Assembly (NCBI GenBank): GCA_964020085.1
Contig: OZ026601.1
Span: 9,085,335-9,149,334 of the forward strand
Source: Micromussa lordhowensis
Lineage: Eukaryota; Cnidaria; Anthozoa; Scleractinia; Lobophylliidae
Length of the DNA stretch: 64,000 nt
Reading direction: 5' to 3'
A program made the position numbers and the translations under genes. Position 1 is the first letter of the stretch. Every line of letters starts with the position of its first letter. Shown here piece after piece: positions 49,801-61,800 of the stretch. The notes below the pieces were generated by a model, which was given only the letters and a program-made list of their open reading frames with translations, did not search any database and had not been told where the DNA came from.

Positions 49801-52800
49801 ACAAGAAAACTAGTTCCCATTCAGTGGAAAAGACTATCTCCAAACCAGTGGAGCCATGGGTACAAAAATAGCTGAAGTCGTTTCTAACATATTCATATCC
49901 AAAATAGAAAAAAAGATACACCAATATGTCAGAAAATATTTTTCTCTGCACAGAAAACCCAAGCTGCACGAAGGAAAATACTGCCCTTTGTAACGTAATA
50001 CAAACCGGCGTTGTCTAACCTAAAGGACACACTAGAAAAGTGGCACCTTCGCAACCAAGGGAAATTTTTACACGAGACCCCCCGTCTCCATCCCCAATCT
50101 CTCGTCTAATATTGTAAGGAATCCTTAAAAGACTAGTGAAAGCTAAGCTATGAAGCCTTTAGAACCAATTCATCTGCGAACTACACGAGTCGTGCAAGCT
50201 CCGTCAACACGTTTTCCATTCTGTACGAAGAGGAATTAGGTCTTTCGTCAGAAAGAAATGAAATGATCGCCGAGGGACATATAACACGGAAACCCAAAAA
50301 CAACGACAGGCCATCAAAGCTCATTAGCGAATCAAAGCAAACTCAGAAATATATTAATTTATCTGTTGTTTAGCGTAAACAATGGCCGAGGCAACCGCAA
50401 AAGTCTGTTGTAATACGTTAGCTTCCGAAGGCTCAGTGTCTCATCAGGGAAAAACATCATCTTGTCACAGTTAAAACATTTTGGAACGCGGCGCGATCGA
50501 GTTGACGCGTCCGAAGTAAGCGGAATGAAGGTTAAATTGGTGGCGCCGAGAAGCGGGATTTGCAATCCCTTTTTTAGACCCTCAAACATAAGTTGATCTC
50601 ACATAAAAAGAGGTCGAGCGTTTTCCAAACGGATCAGTCTACATATTCTGTAACGTGAAAGCCAGCCAGTTATCACGAGCTAACAAATGAGCCATTACGA
50701 GTTTAAAACACCGACTTAGCAACAAACTGTGATGCTAATTGTAATTGTCATAACAGACAAATTTAATAGGCCATCACGTTAAAGAAATATTTTGTCACTG
50801 TTGGATTAGATGGCCAAAAGGTTAAGTAATGAAATCCTTTACCCATCAACCAGTTTAAAAACTATACATCTGGTAAATAACTTAATTATTTATGATCCCA
50901 ATAAAAGCTATTTTACCTTCAATGTGAATGTGAAGTCTTCAACAGTGGGCAAGTACCTCGTAGGAACTGTGACACTGACATCTGGGTACTCTGCTACTGT
51001 GCAAGTAAATTCAGGACTTTCTTCCGTGACCAAAAACTTGTAGGACTTGAGACGTGAGATCACAGCATACATGGAGAAACTAGATATCTTAGCTTGGGCA
51101 AATTTTAATCCACTTTGCGTTGTAGAATTTTCACTTAAAATATCTGCAACAAAAAGATGTTAAATGAAATTAGAAAAATGCATGTCGTTAACAGATAAAT
51201 CTCAGAATTATCGTGGACATGTTGAGGACTGTATACAACTACCACTCGATTACTCAAACGACTTTAACCTTTTTCGTGTCAAAAACACCCGTTTCCAATA
51301 ATTCTTCGCATCCTTACTTCGCATCTTTCTCGCATCCTTCTCGTATCTTTCTCGCATTTTCGCAACAAAAAACAACAACACGTGTTCTTGGGCTGTCTAT
51401 GTGGGCAACTCCGCGTACCAGGATTGGTTATTTTCAGAATCAGGTCCTACTGGGTTTACTGAAACGGGGAGCGGTATTACATTGGGAATGAGGCCTATAC
51501 CGTGGATTTACATACTTAACCTTCATCCCCTCTTTCTAAAACGAAATTTATTACAGTCGAACCTTTCCACAACGGCCACCTTGGTGACAGAGGAAAGTGG
51601 CCGTTGTAGAGAGGTGGCCATTATGGGGAGGTAGCGATGTAGTATGGGCTTCAACATTTTTATTTTAAAAAAAATGTGTGACATGTAAAGACGTAACAGA
51701 ATCAAAATTTATCAATAAACAGAAACCAAACAGAAACAGAGACTAACAATGCACGGTATGGATCAAGTTTCGCGACCTTTTCCATAAAAAAATGAGGTTT
51801 TAATTTTGTATTCACCATTCGTCAGTTGTTGATTAACTGATTAACTGGCCGTTGTTGACAGGTTATTTTGGCAGTTGAGGCGCACTTCAGTGGCCGTTGC
51901 CGTTGTGGAGAGGTGGCCGTTGTAGAGAGGTTAAAATAAAAGTGAATGTATGGACCGTCCACCGGGACCAAAAAAAGTGGCCGTTGTAGAGAGGTGGCGG
52001 TTGTGGAAAGGTGGCCGTTAGTAGAGGTTCAACTGTAATAGAGTGTGACGGATTTTGACGTGTAATATAATAAAGTTCACGTAGTGCATGGAACACGAGG
52101 CATAGTGTTTGGTCACTAGAATGCCACTAAACAAATGGTTGAGCGGAACAGTAGCTCTACACGTACGTTATATATTTTGGACAGCCGTTCGCAGAAAAAT
52201 GACAAAGGGTATTTTTGTGATTCATCAATGGCTTTATTTTTTCCCATGAAATGTGAAATCGCTTTCTAACTTTCAATAAAACGAGAAATAACGTTTGATT
52301 GGCCGTAGACCCCTTTTTGATTACGTTTCCTATTATTTTCGACTCCATTCATTACGGTAAAAACATTGAATATCCGCGAAAAGCAATCTGTTCGATCCTT
52401 CTACGCTAGATTTCACTGGAACCCGGTTTTCTTTTATGCTATTTGTGAAATGGCGACGATGTCAAACAAGACTGTGCTTCGGACATTAAGTTTGAAATCT
52501 CATTGATTTTCTAAGTTTAAAAAATGCTTCGACAGATTCTCCTGTCATCTTCAGTTGATTGATATACAAAGCGTTGGAAGTAGAATTTATAATCAGAGGT
52601 ATGAATAACCCTTTGTTTAGACTCGTACAGCAACCTACCTAATGGAAAGCAGGTGTCCAGATCTTTCCAAATGTTTTGCTCTGCGTCAATCCGTTCTTTC
52701 AGCACCAACTCGTAGCCTCTCAAGTCAGTTGCACTGTGAGACAGGGTCACAGTAACTTTGCTGAATTCTATGTCCGCAACAGGATCATCACAAGCAAGCT

Positions 52801-55800
52801 CTATTATGTTACTGACCAAGGTTTCATCGTCTTTAAGAGGTGGCAAAACAATGCCAGGACGCCACAATGATGACGTCACCATGATGGGGGTTGGAACAGC
52901 ATTTGGAGTAAATGTAATGCAAATACCAGTTTCTTTAAGGATCCAGGAGGAACCCTCTTCTGTAACAAGGTCTCTGTTGGATAAACAGAAATGCATCAGT
53001 GTAGTAACATAAATTTTAAAATGTTTACCATTAGTATAAATAAATATTGTGCGCTCGTCTTGTTTAGTGACACCAACACACAACAATGAAATTTTAAAAT
53101 ATCACAATAGAATTGTAGGTGTGGTGACTGAGGACATTCAAAGTAGAATGGTGATGGTCGTGGCCTCCAGGTCACCTCCGCGGATACCTTTCTAAAGGAA
53201 GCAGACATACTCACGCAAAAATTATTCTTTTGGAAGCCTTTTCGTGTGGATGTGAAGCTGAAATTCCTGAAAAAAGTGAACCAAGATTAAAACGTATTTT
53301 CCTTTTCTTTTAGCATTGGTATAGGCTTAAGAAAAGTGACGACAACAGGATTATTTCCTAACGAACCAGCCGAGCGAAAATGCAAAAACGTGCAATTGTT
53401 TGAAATGGGGATTCTTTTGTACAGTGTAAGTCTGACGAGTTTCACTTTTTTGTTATCAACATGAGTTTGTTGCTTGACACAATGGTACAAATTGCATAGC
53501 ATGCAGTATAACAACATTTTGGTAACGTAAAAGATGTTAATCAGTTATTTTGGCCTGCTTAGCTTTGGAAATATCTGATGTATTTATTCTCAGAAAAAAT
53601 CTCACAGCTAGGAAAAGTATTAATTTTTTTGACCTTTAGGTAATTCCCTTGAAATTTTTCTACTATCAAACTTTTTTTGAAACTTGGCATAGTTAACATT
53701 CATGAGATGACCATTAAAAAAATGCAATAAAAAAATGGGGTCACCGTGCTTGTTTACGCGTCAGCAGGCTCTTAAAATGGGGTATTTTTACTGGTTGCGC
53801 GTTAAAAATTAGAATCATCTTCATACAGAATTAGTTCTTGATTACTTGAAAGACACAAAATTTTATCTTCAAAGTAAAGCTTCTTTTATTCACTTAAGTA
53901 TTATTACTTCATTTAATAATAATAATAATAATAATTTTTAAAGAGGGAGCCCAACTCGCCAAGGCGGTCTTCAGTGGGGCCCTCATACATTAATTAACTA
54001 ATTAAAAAATTTTCACGAAAAAGTAAAATATGTTACATTTAAGCCGTCTTTGATTGCCTGGTTGCGGGAATATTGCACTTTTTCGGACAGTTTCGTGTTT
54101 AGCTTGAAGTCCTCGCCTTGGTCAAAATACACTCAGTATGGAACTATTTTCCAAAAAAAAATATGTTCTACTATCAAACTTTTTTCCTTCTTCAAATACG
54201 TTCTTTATTAGACTGTTCTTAGCAAATCCCCCCCAAAGAAATGGGGGGTCACCGAGCTCGTTTAATAGAAAATGAGCATTTATTTCGCTATCGAGCTTAG
54301 TTTGAGGGAAATCTCTTAGGTTTTGTACGCGCACGCGCTCATCTGCGCGCGCTAATGACGCGAAAATCGTGCGCAGTAGGGATGCGCAATGCAATACTAA
54401 ATTAATACTGAATAATAATACTGAATTTTATGTTTTCTTTATTTAAATATCTATCCAGGCCAGCTTGTACTGGAATTGCTCTACAAGCAGAACACAGCAG
54501 TACGAGGCATGTTGGCCACATGCATCGTTATGCTTGCAAGAATGATTTTATATAAATAATTCTAGCCTCACCTTCCTGTTTTTCCTTTAAACGATATTCT
54601 ACGCCCTTGCAATCAGCCTCAACAACCTTAAGTTCTAGTGAGAAATTCAAAACCATAAGTTAATTGAAGAGATAGTGTCAAATCACTAGTACTAGCAAAA
54701 TGTTTATTGTTTTGACCTCAAGCCTTATTTCTTCCCACACATACCTCACAAACGTCTACAGCAGAACACAGCAGTACGAGGTTTGTTGGCCACAAGCATC
54801 GTTATGCTTGCAAGAACGATTTTATATAAATAATTCTAGCCTCACCTTCCTGCTTTTTCTTCAAACGATTCTCTACGTCCTTGCAATTAGCCTCAACAGT
54901 CTTAAGTTCTAGTGAGAAATCCAAAATCATATGTTAATAGAAGAAATAGTGTCACAGCACTAGTACTAACTTGTCCACCCAGCGAATTGCCGTGCATCAG
55001 CGTAGAGTGCGAAGTGAACAGAGCACTATTATAAAAAGTAAAACGGCATGCATTAATAACTACTTATTAACCGAGAGTGAGGTCTTTACGGGAAAATCTC
55101 GGACCGAGACCTTGCCATATTGACCGAGCGATAGCGAGGTCAATACAATACGGCAAGTCCGAGGTTTGAGATTTTCCCGTAAAGACCGAACGTTCGAGGT
55201 TAATAAGTTGTTTATTATATGGCTTTTTGCTTGGCTTTTGCAGGCCCGTAATCGGCCCGTGGGCATTACGGGAGAATAATGCCCTAGTATTAGCCAATGA
55301 CAGCACGCGTTAGATCGGCTACAAACCCAAGTCATATAATAATAAGCACTTAATGACTGGCCCCAAGGGGAACAGTGAGTTTTGTTTCATTGAGACCCCC
55401 AATAAATGCAACATTGATGGTCGAGGGGAAACAAAACTCACTGTTTCCCGAGGGGACAGTCATTAAGTGTTTTATTATACCTTCTAACCCACAAATAGAA
55501 AAACTGCAAGAAAATATCTTGCTTAACGGCTACGGTGCTATGCCTGCAGTACGGGTGGCAGTCAGATAACAAAAAATGAAGACAACACTAAAGTTGCTTT
55601 GGCTTCTTCTAATGCTTAACTCGGGAATTCTGGATTTGATTTTGATGAGGAACAGCATATTTTGTTGTAAATGAGACAACTATTTTCCTACCTGGCAACA
55701 GCGATCGAAGAGCGAGTCGCCGAACGCGGGCGACCCACTTTTGGCGCCAAACCAAAAGCTTCAAGACACAAAATGTTCAAATTTAATCTGGTATGCTTTT

Positions 55801-58800
55801 GCAATTATAAGTCCCTTTACTTGAATAGTGAATGCCTTCTCTAGTGAGAAACGTTGCCCGACTTCACTGGCTTTCCTGGCACACAAATTTACCGCTGTTT
55901 CAAGTTGCACGACCTGAGCACAAGAGAGTCGAAAGTTCAAGTTGTTGTTTTCCTAGGGAGTTAGTGAGTTTTGTTCGCTCTAGGGAATTAGTGAGTTTTG
56001 ACCCATGACACGTGACACGTTCTCCTCCAATCAGAAAACGTATTTGAGTTGGGAGGTGTAACAAATAACTTTCTCAAACTCATTAATAATTCATCAAGTC
56101 AAAGCATTTCACAACCGTGAAGGAGGTCTGGATTCCCAGCCTCAAAGATTTTGACGATTTTACTTCTGTGTTTGCTAATAAGTTTTTGTTTCGATTGAGA
56201 AGATATATCAAACACTCGAGACAATGTTTCATCGGCAATCCAAACACCTCGAATTTCGTCAAAAATACTCCGCTGTTTGTCCTATTTTCAACTCTCTTGA
56301 TCTCTTCTCGCTGTTTGGATATCCCGGTGAAACATTGTCTCTCGTGTTTGATATATGACATTTGATATTTGTCCTCAGGACACAGCATATCTAGGCTTAC
56401 TTCGTTCTCCATTTAGGAACTTCAATATTCTTTCATTTGTTATGAAGATAGGCCTGATTTCGCAATTGATCTCCAAGTTCGGTTGCGATTAATTTATTAA
56501 TTTTCTATACTAATAGCACCCAAAAAGTTTTTCTTGTCAGCAGGCATTCCTCATCGTTGAGCAAAGCTTCGATTTCAGTGATCGCAATAGTCTCGACGAA
56601 CGCCTGCTAACATATATTTATTGAAAGAGTCCTTGTTCTTCAACCATCTTCCCTTCCTGGTGATTGACACTGCAACAAACTATTTAAAACTACTAATGGA
56701 GAAAACATATTGATATCTTATTGATGTGATCCTCACGGTATCAACGAACGCTTTTTATTCTGTTGTTATTCACGTTACCATGCACCAACCAATAGCCGAG
56801 CTCCATCTTTCTGTATATAAACCACACACAAACCACAATTCCTCGATTCGCTCCGACAGTTTCTTTAGAAACTTACCCCATTTCTTTTTTTTTTGTTTAT
56901 CCCAAGCTTGTTTTTAAAAATTTGAGATAGGAAGTAAAACGAGTTATAGAAACACGAGTGGAAGTTTGGGAGAACGAGAACTGCTGTGTGAACACGAGCC
57001 GACGGGCTTGCTATTCAATTGGTTGAGTATCCCATTTATCCCATTGCATGTTGTTTGCCTCACATTACGAAGTTCTGTTCACAAAGATTTTCCAACGCCC
57101 GCCCGACCTTGAATTTCAAGATGTTGGAAGCCAGTGTAAAATGGGGTTGAAAGGTCTACACAACTCGTACAGTTCTTGACATTTGTACGCTTTTGAAATT
57201 TGCAAACAATTCAGGTTTAAATCACATGTAGATCTGAAAGTGTTAAATAACTGTAGATTTTTAAACTAACTGTAAAAAGATTATATTTTATGGGTTAGCT
57301 CTTTCGACCACTGTGATGTATCGGGTCGCTAAGTATGCCGGGAGAGACTTACCATGTGCTTTTGATAGCGGCAGCCATATTGTGACCACAATAAAAATTT
57401 TGAGTTAAATCTGGTGGCTTGAATGCGCTATTGATCCAGGGAACACTACACTGGCGAAGAGGATAGTTGCCTCATCACATGTTAGAGCAATTTGACGATG
57501 GAAAAGAATGTGTTACCCAGATTTGATTGTTTTTCTGACCCAGCGACGATCGGCCCACGATGGACAAGATGGTTAAATTCCTTCGAACTATACGCAGACG
57601 GGAAAGGGCTTATTGTTGGCGAAACAACCGCAGCAGCGACAAAGCAGAGGCGAAGAGCATTGCTTCTCCACTAGGCTGGGCCTGATGTGCAGGAGATATT
57701 TACCACTCTAACCGAAACTGGAGATGCCACAGACTACAACCATGCAGTCGAAGCCTTAAATGCCTATTTCGTACCACAAGTGAACTCGGCATTCGCCCGC
57801 CAGACCTTCCATCAAATCTCGCAGAAACCAGGTGAGACCGTTCAACAATTTACTACACGTTTAAAAAAAGCAGCGAAAGATTGTGATTTTGGCACCGATG
57901 TCGATAACCAGATTAGAGATGCAGTTTTGAATAAGTGTTCTTCAACCTACATTAAACGCAAATTACTTGAAGAAGGCCAAGGTCTGAACTTAAAACGTAC
58001 CTTAGAAGTCGCTGCCCAATGTGAAAAAATTGAAACACAACTGGTTGTACTTTCGGTAAAAGGGGAGGAATCAGAGAGTATTAACAGAGTCAATGAGAGG
58101 GCTAACAATCTGAACATCAACACACGAGGGAAGCCCCAATAGAAAGACAAAACTTGTTATAGATTTGGTTTAATGGGCCATTTTGGTCGTGATCCTCAGT
58201 GCCCTGCAAAAGGCAAGACCTGCAGAAAGTGTCGGGGGAGGGATCACTTTGAGAAGGTTTGCAAGACAAAACCTTATGCTCATCAGGTCGGAATGGAACC
58301 CAGTGACTCCCAGCAAGACTATGCATTCAGTATCAATGAGGGAGACCATTCAGAACTGACCACTGTTCAGATAGGTGGGGTAGACCTTAAAATGCTAATA
58401 GATTCTGGGGCCAACAGCAATATTATTGATGAGTGGACATGGGAACAGCTGAAGGCGAAGGGAGTGAAGTGTGAGTCACAGATTGCCACTCCAGACAAAA
58501 AGCTGTACTCGTATGCATCAAATCAGCCATTACCAGTGAAAGGAAGTTTTAAGTGTAAAATGGGTGTTTGTGATAGATCCACAAGAGCTGAAGTCCTGGT
58601 AATCCAAGGTAGGGGGGTGTCACTCCTCGGAAAGACAACAGCAACAGAACCGGGAGTGTTAATGGTTGGAATTAATGTTGCTGTGGTAACAACTAAAGCC
58701 AACAAATTGAAGCAACAGTACCCAGACGTATTTGAAGGTGTCGGGAAGTTGAAAAATAAGCAAATATCCCTGGATATAGACCCCACTGTGAAACCTGTGG

Positions 58801-61800
58801 CACAGCCTTACAGAAGAATACCATTCAATCTCAGGGAAAAGGTCCAAGATAAGACTACAGAACTCCTGGACCTAGGAATAATTGAACCAGTGGATGGTCC
58901 AGCACCTTGGGTTAACCCTGTCGTGATCGTTCCAAAGAACAATGGGGAAATCCGCCTATGCATCGACATGAGACAGGCAAACCAGGCTATCATGCGAAGA
59001 CGATACCCAATACCCACGGTTGATGAGGTGTTACATACTATGAATGGTTCAAAGGTCTTCAGTAAATTGGACCTCAAGTGGGGATACCACCAGTTAGAGC
59101 TGAGCCCAGAGTCCAGGGAAATCACAACCTTTGCCACACCCGATGGGTTGTTTCGATACAAACGCTTACTCTTTGGTGTCTGTTCCGCCAGTGAACAATA
59201 TCAGCATGAAATCGCTTCAGTTCTGGCAGGTATTGAAGGTGCAGAAAACATTTCAGATGATATCGTGGTGCATGGCCCTGACACAGAAACACATGACAAG
59301 CGGCTCCGCCAAACTATAGAGCGCCTGCAGGAGTGTGGTCTCACTTTGAACGCCGAGAAATGTTCGTTCAACATGGACAGGCTTGTGTTTATGGGCATGT
59401 TGCTTTCGGAGAAAGGCATTGGGCCTACAGAAGATAGAGTCAAGGCAGTGTTAGAGGCAGAGGAACCGAAGAATGCCACAGATGTGCGCAGCTTTCTTGG
59501 TTTAGCCAACTACAGTAGCAGGTTCATACCCCACTTTGCAACGTTGTCTGAACCGCTGCGAAGACTGACCAAGAAAGAGACACCATTCGAATTTGGGCCG
59601 GAGCAGACAAAGTCCTTTGAATCCCTCAAACAGAAGATGGCAGAAACATGCACTCTGGCATATTTTGACAAGACCGCACCCACTAAGATAATTATAGATG
59701 CCAGCCCAGTCGGACTGGGAGCGGTCCTTGTACAGGAGCAGGGTGGCGCGTGTACACCAGTATGTTATGCAAGTCGTAGTCTGACTGAATGCGAGCAGAG
59801 GTATTCCCAAACAGAAAAGGAGGCACTTGGTGTGGTGTGGGCGTGTGAGAGGTTCCATGCTTACGTGTATGGAATGAAGTTTGTTGTGGAGACCGACCAC
59901 AAGCCTTTAGAGGTCATATATGGTCCACGGTCGAGACCATGTGCACGCATAGAACGATGGGTTCTCAGGTTACAGCCATACGATTTCAGCGTGGTACACA
60001 GGCCCGGGCAAGGGAACATTGCCGATCCACTGTCACGACTTCTTCGTAGAGAAGTTAAGCCTAACAACCACCAGCACTTTGCAGAAGAATATGTCAGATT
60101 TGTTGCTGTAAATGCGACACCAACAGCATTAACAACTCGTGAGATAGAAGAAGCCTCGGCTGTTGATGAAGAACTAGTGGAAGTAAGGAAGGCTATTACC
60201 ACGGGGCAGTATGAGAAGTGTACGCAGTACATGGCGGTGGCTGGGGAGTTGTGTGTCATTGGCCAGCTTGTGCTCCGAGGCACATGCATTGTCATCCCCA
60301 AGAAGCTACAACCAAGGACCCTAGCTCTTGCTCATGAAGGACAGTTAGGAGTGGTGGGCACCAAACAGAACCTCAGGACCAAGGTGTGGTGGCCAGGAAT
60401 GGACAAGGCAGCTGACAGACACTGCCGGGCATGCCATGGATGTCAGTTAGTGGCACGGCCCGACCCCCCTGAACCAATCCGCCCCACAGCACTACCAGAT
60501 GGACCCTGGCAGGACCTAGCGGTCGACCTGATGGGACCACTTCCATCCGGACACTCCTTGCTGGTGATTGTCGATTACTATAGCCGATTCTATGAGGTCG
60601 AGGTCATGCAATCCACTACTACTGAAAAGGTCATCGACCGCCTGGCAGACACTTTCTGTAGATATGGGTTACCTGTCACCATCAAGTCCGACAATGGTCC
60701 ACAGTTTAAGTCAATTGAATTCAAAGAGTACTGTGAACAGCATGGCATAACCCATCACAAAGTTACCGCCAAGTGGGCCCAAGCCAACGGGGAGGTGGAG
60801 AGGCAGAATCGGTCACTACTGAAGCGGCTTCAGATTGCTCAGGCAGAAAATAAACAATGGCAAGCAGAGTTAAGGAAATATCTAACTGCCTACAGAAGCA
60901 TCCCCCACAGTACGACAGGAAGGAGTCCAGCCGAGCTACTGTTTAACCGGAAGGTTAGAGGGAAGATCCCTGATTTAAGGATCGACCATGTTTATGACCA
61001 AGAAGTACATGATCGCGATGCTGAACAGAAAGCCAAAACCAAAGACTATGCAGACACACAACGAAGGGCCAGTCACTCCAGTGTCGAAATAGGTGATGAA
61101 GTCCTAGTCCAACAAGACAAGACTAATAAACTCAGCACAGCTTTTAATCCGACCCCGTGAAACACAAGCCATGTGAAACAGTATGTGAACGATCCCACAC
61201 CCCAGCAAGAACCAGATGTCTTGAGAACACCTGCCTCGCTACCTATAGAGGAGCCGGCTACAGGACTGCTGGACAGCGAAGGGTGCCTTGACTTGCAGGA
61301 GGACATTGGAGCAAAATCAGAGACACCATGTACCTCGCGACCCCAGAGGACACGGAGATTGCCAGAGAGATTAAGAGACTATGTTGTTAACTTTCTTAAG
61401 GGAACATGAACACTGAACACTAGTTCTTAACCAAACACAGCTCGAAAAGTTTAGTTTTGTTTGTTGCATTTCAAAGAAAAAGAGAGAACATATTTTTCTG
61501 ACGTTATAGTTAATACCGTTGAAAACACTTGTTTGTGTAAGGGAGCATTTACCTGAGAAAGGGAGAGATGTGATGTATCGGGCCGCTAAGTATGCCGGGA
61601 GAGACTTACGATTTGCTTTTGATAGCGGCAGCCATATTGTGACCGCAATAAAAATGTTGCGTTAAATCTGGTGGCTTGAATGCGCTATTGATCCAGGGAA
61701 CACTACAACCACTCTTATTATTTTGGTTTTCAGTCTAGCGTGCAAAAAACGGTAACTTCAAGGTTGAATTTTGCTCTTTTAGGGGCGAAATACGTAAGGC

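Larger units (their letters stand above)
57312..61707 (+). mobile_element. Ty3/gypsy LTR retrotransposon, nearly complete
   Basis: 4,396 bp. Two 139-bp LTRs (57312-57450, 61569-61707), beginning TGTGATGTATCGGG and ending ACACTACA, differ at 6 positions (about 96% identical). Flanked by the 5-bp duplication ACCAC (57307-57311, 61708-61712). A purine-rich tract GAAAGGGAGAGA precedes the 3' LTR. One long gag-pol frame has two stops and a 3' frameshift. Inserted in a host intron in the antisense direction. A fairly young insertion. Confidence 0.95.

Noticed and set aside
50810..51043. Plus-strand 77-codon ORF
   Set aside because: Overlaps the minus-strand host exon 51143-50917, whose splice signals and phase fit the gene model.
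52758..53012. Plus-strand ORF over the ZU5 exon
   Set aside because: Shadow of the ZU5 coding sequence on the other strand.
56083..56412. Minus-strand 109-codon ORF and its plus-strand partner
   Set aside because: Both lie in a palindrome, so similar peptides arise on both strands by symmetry.
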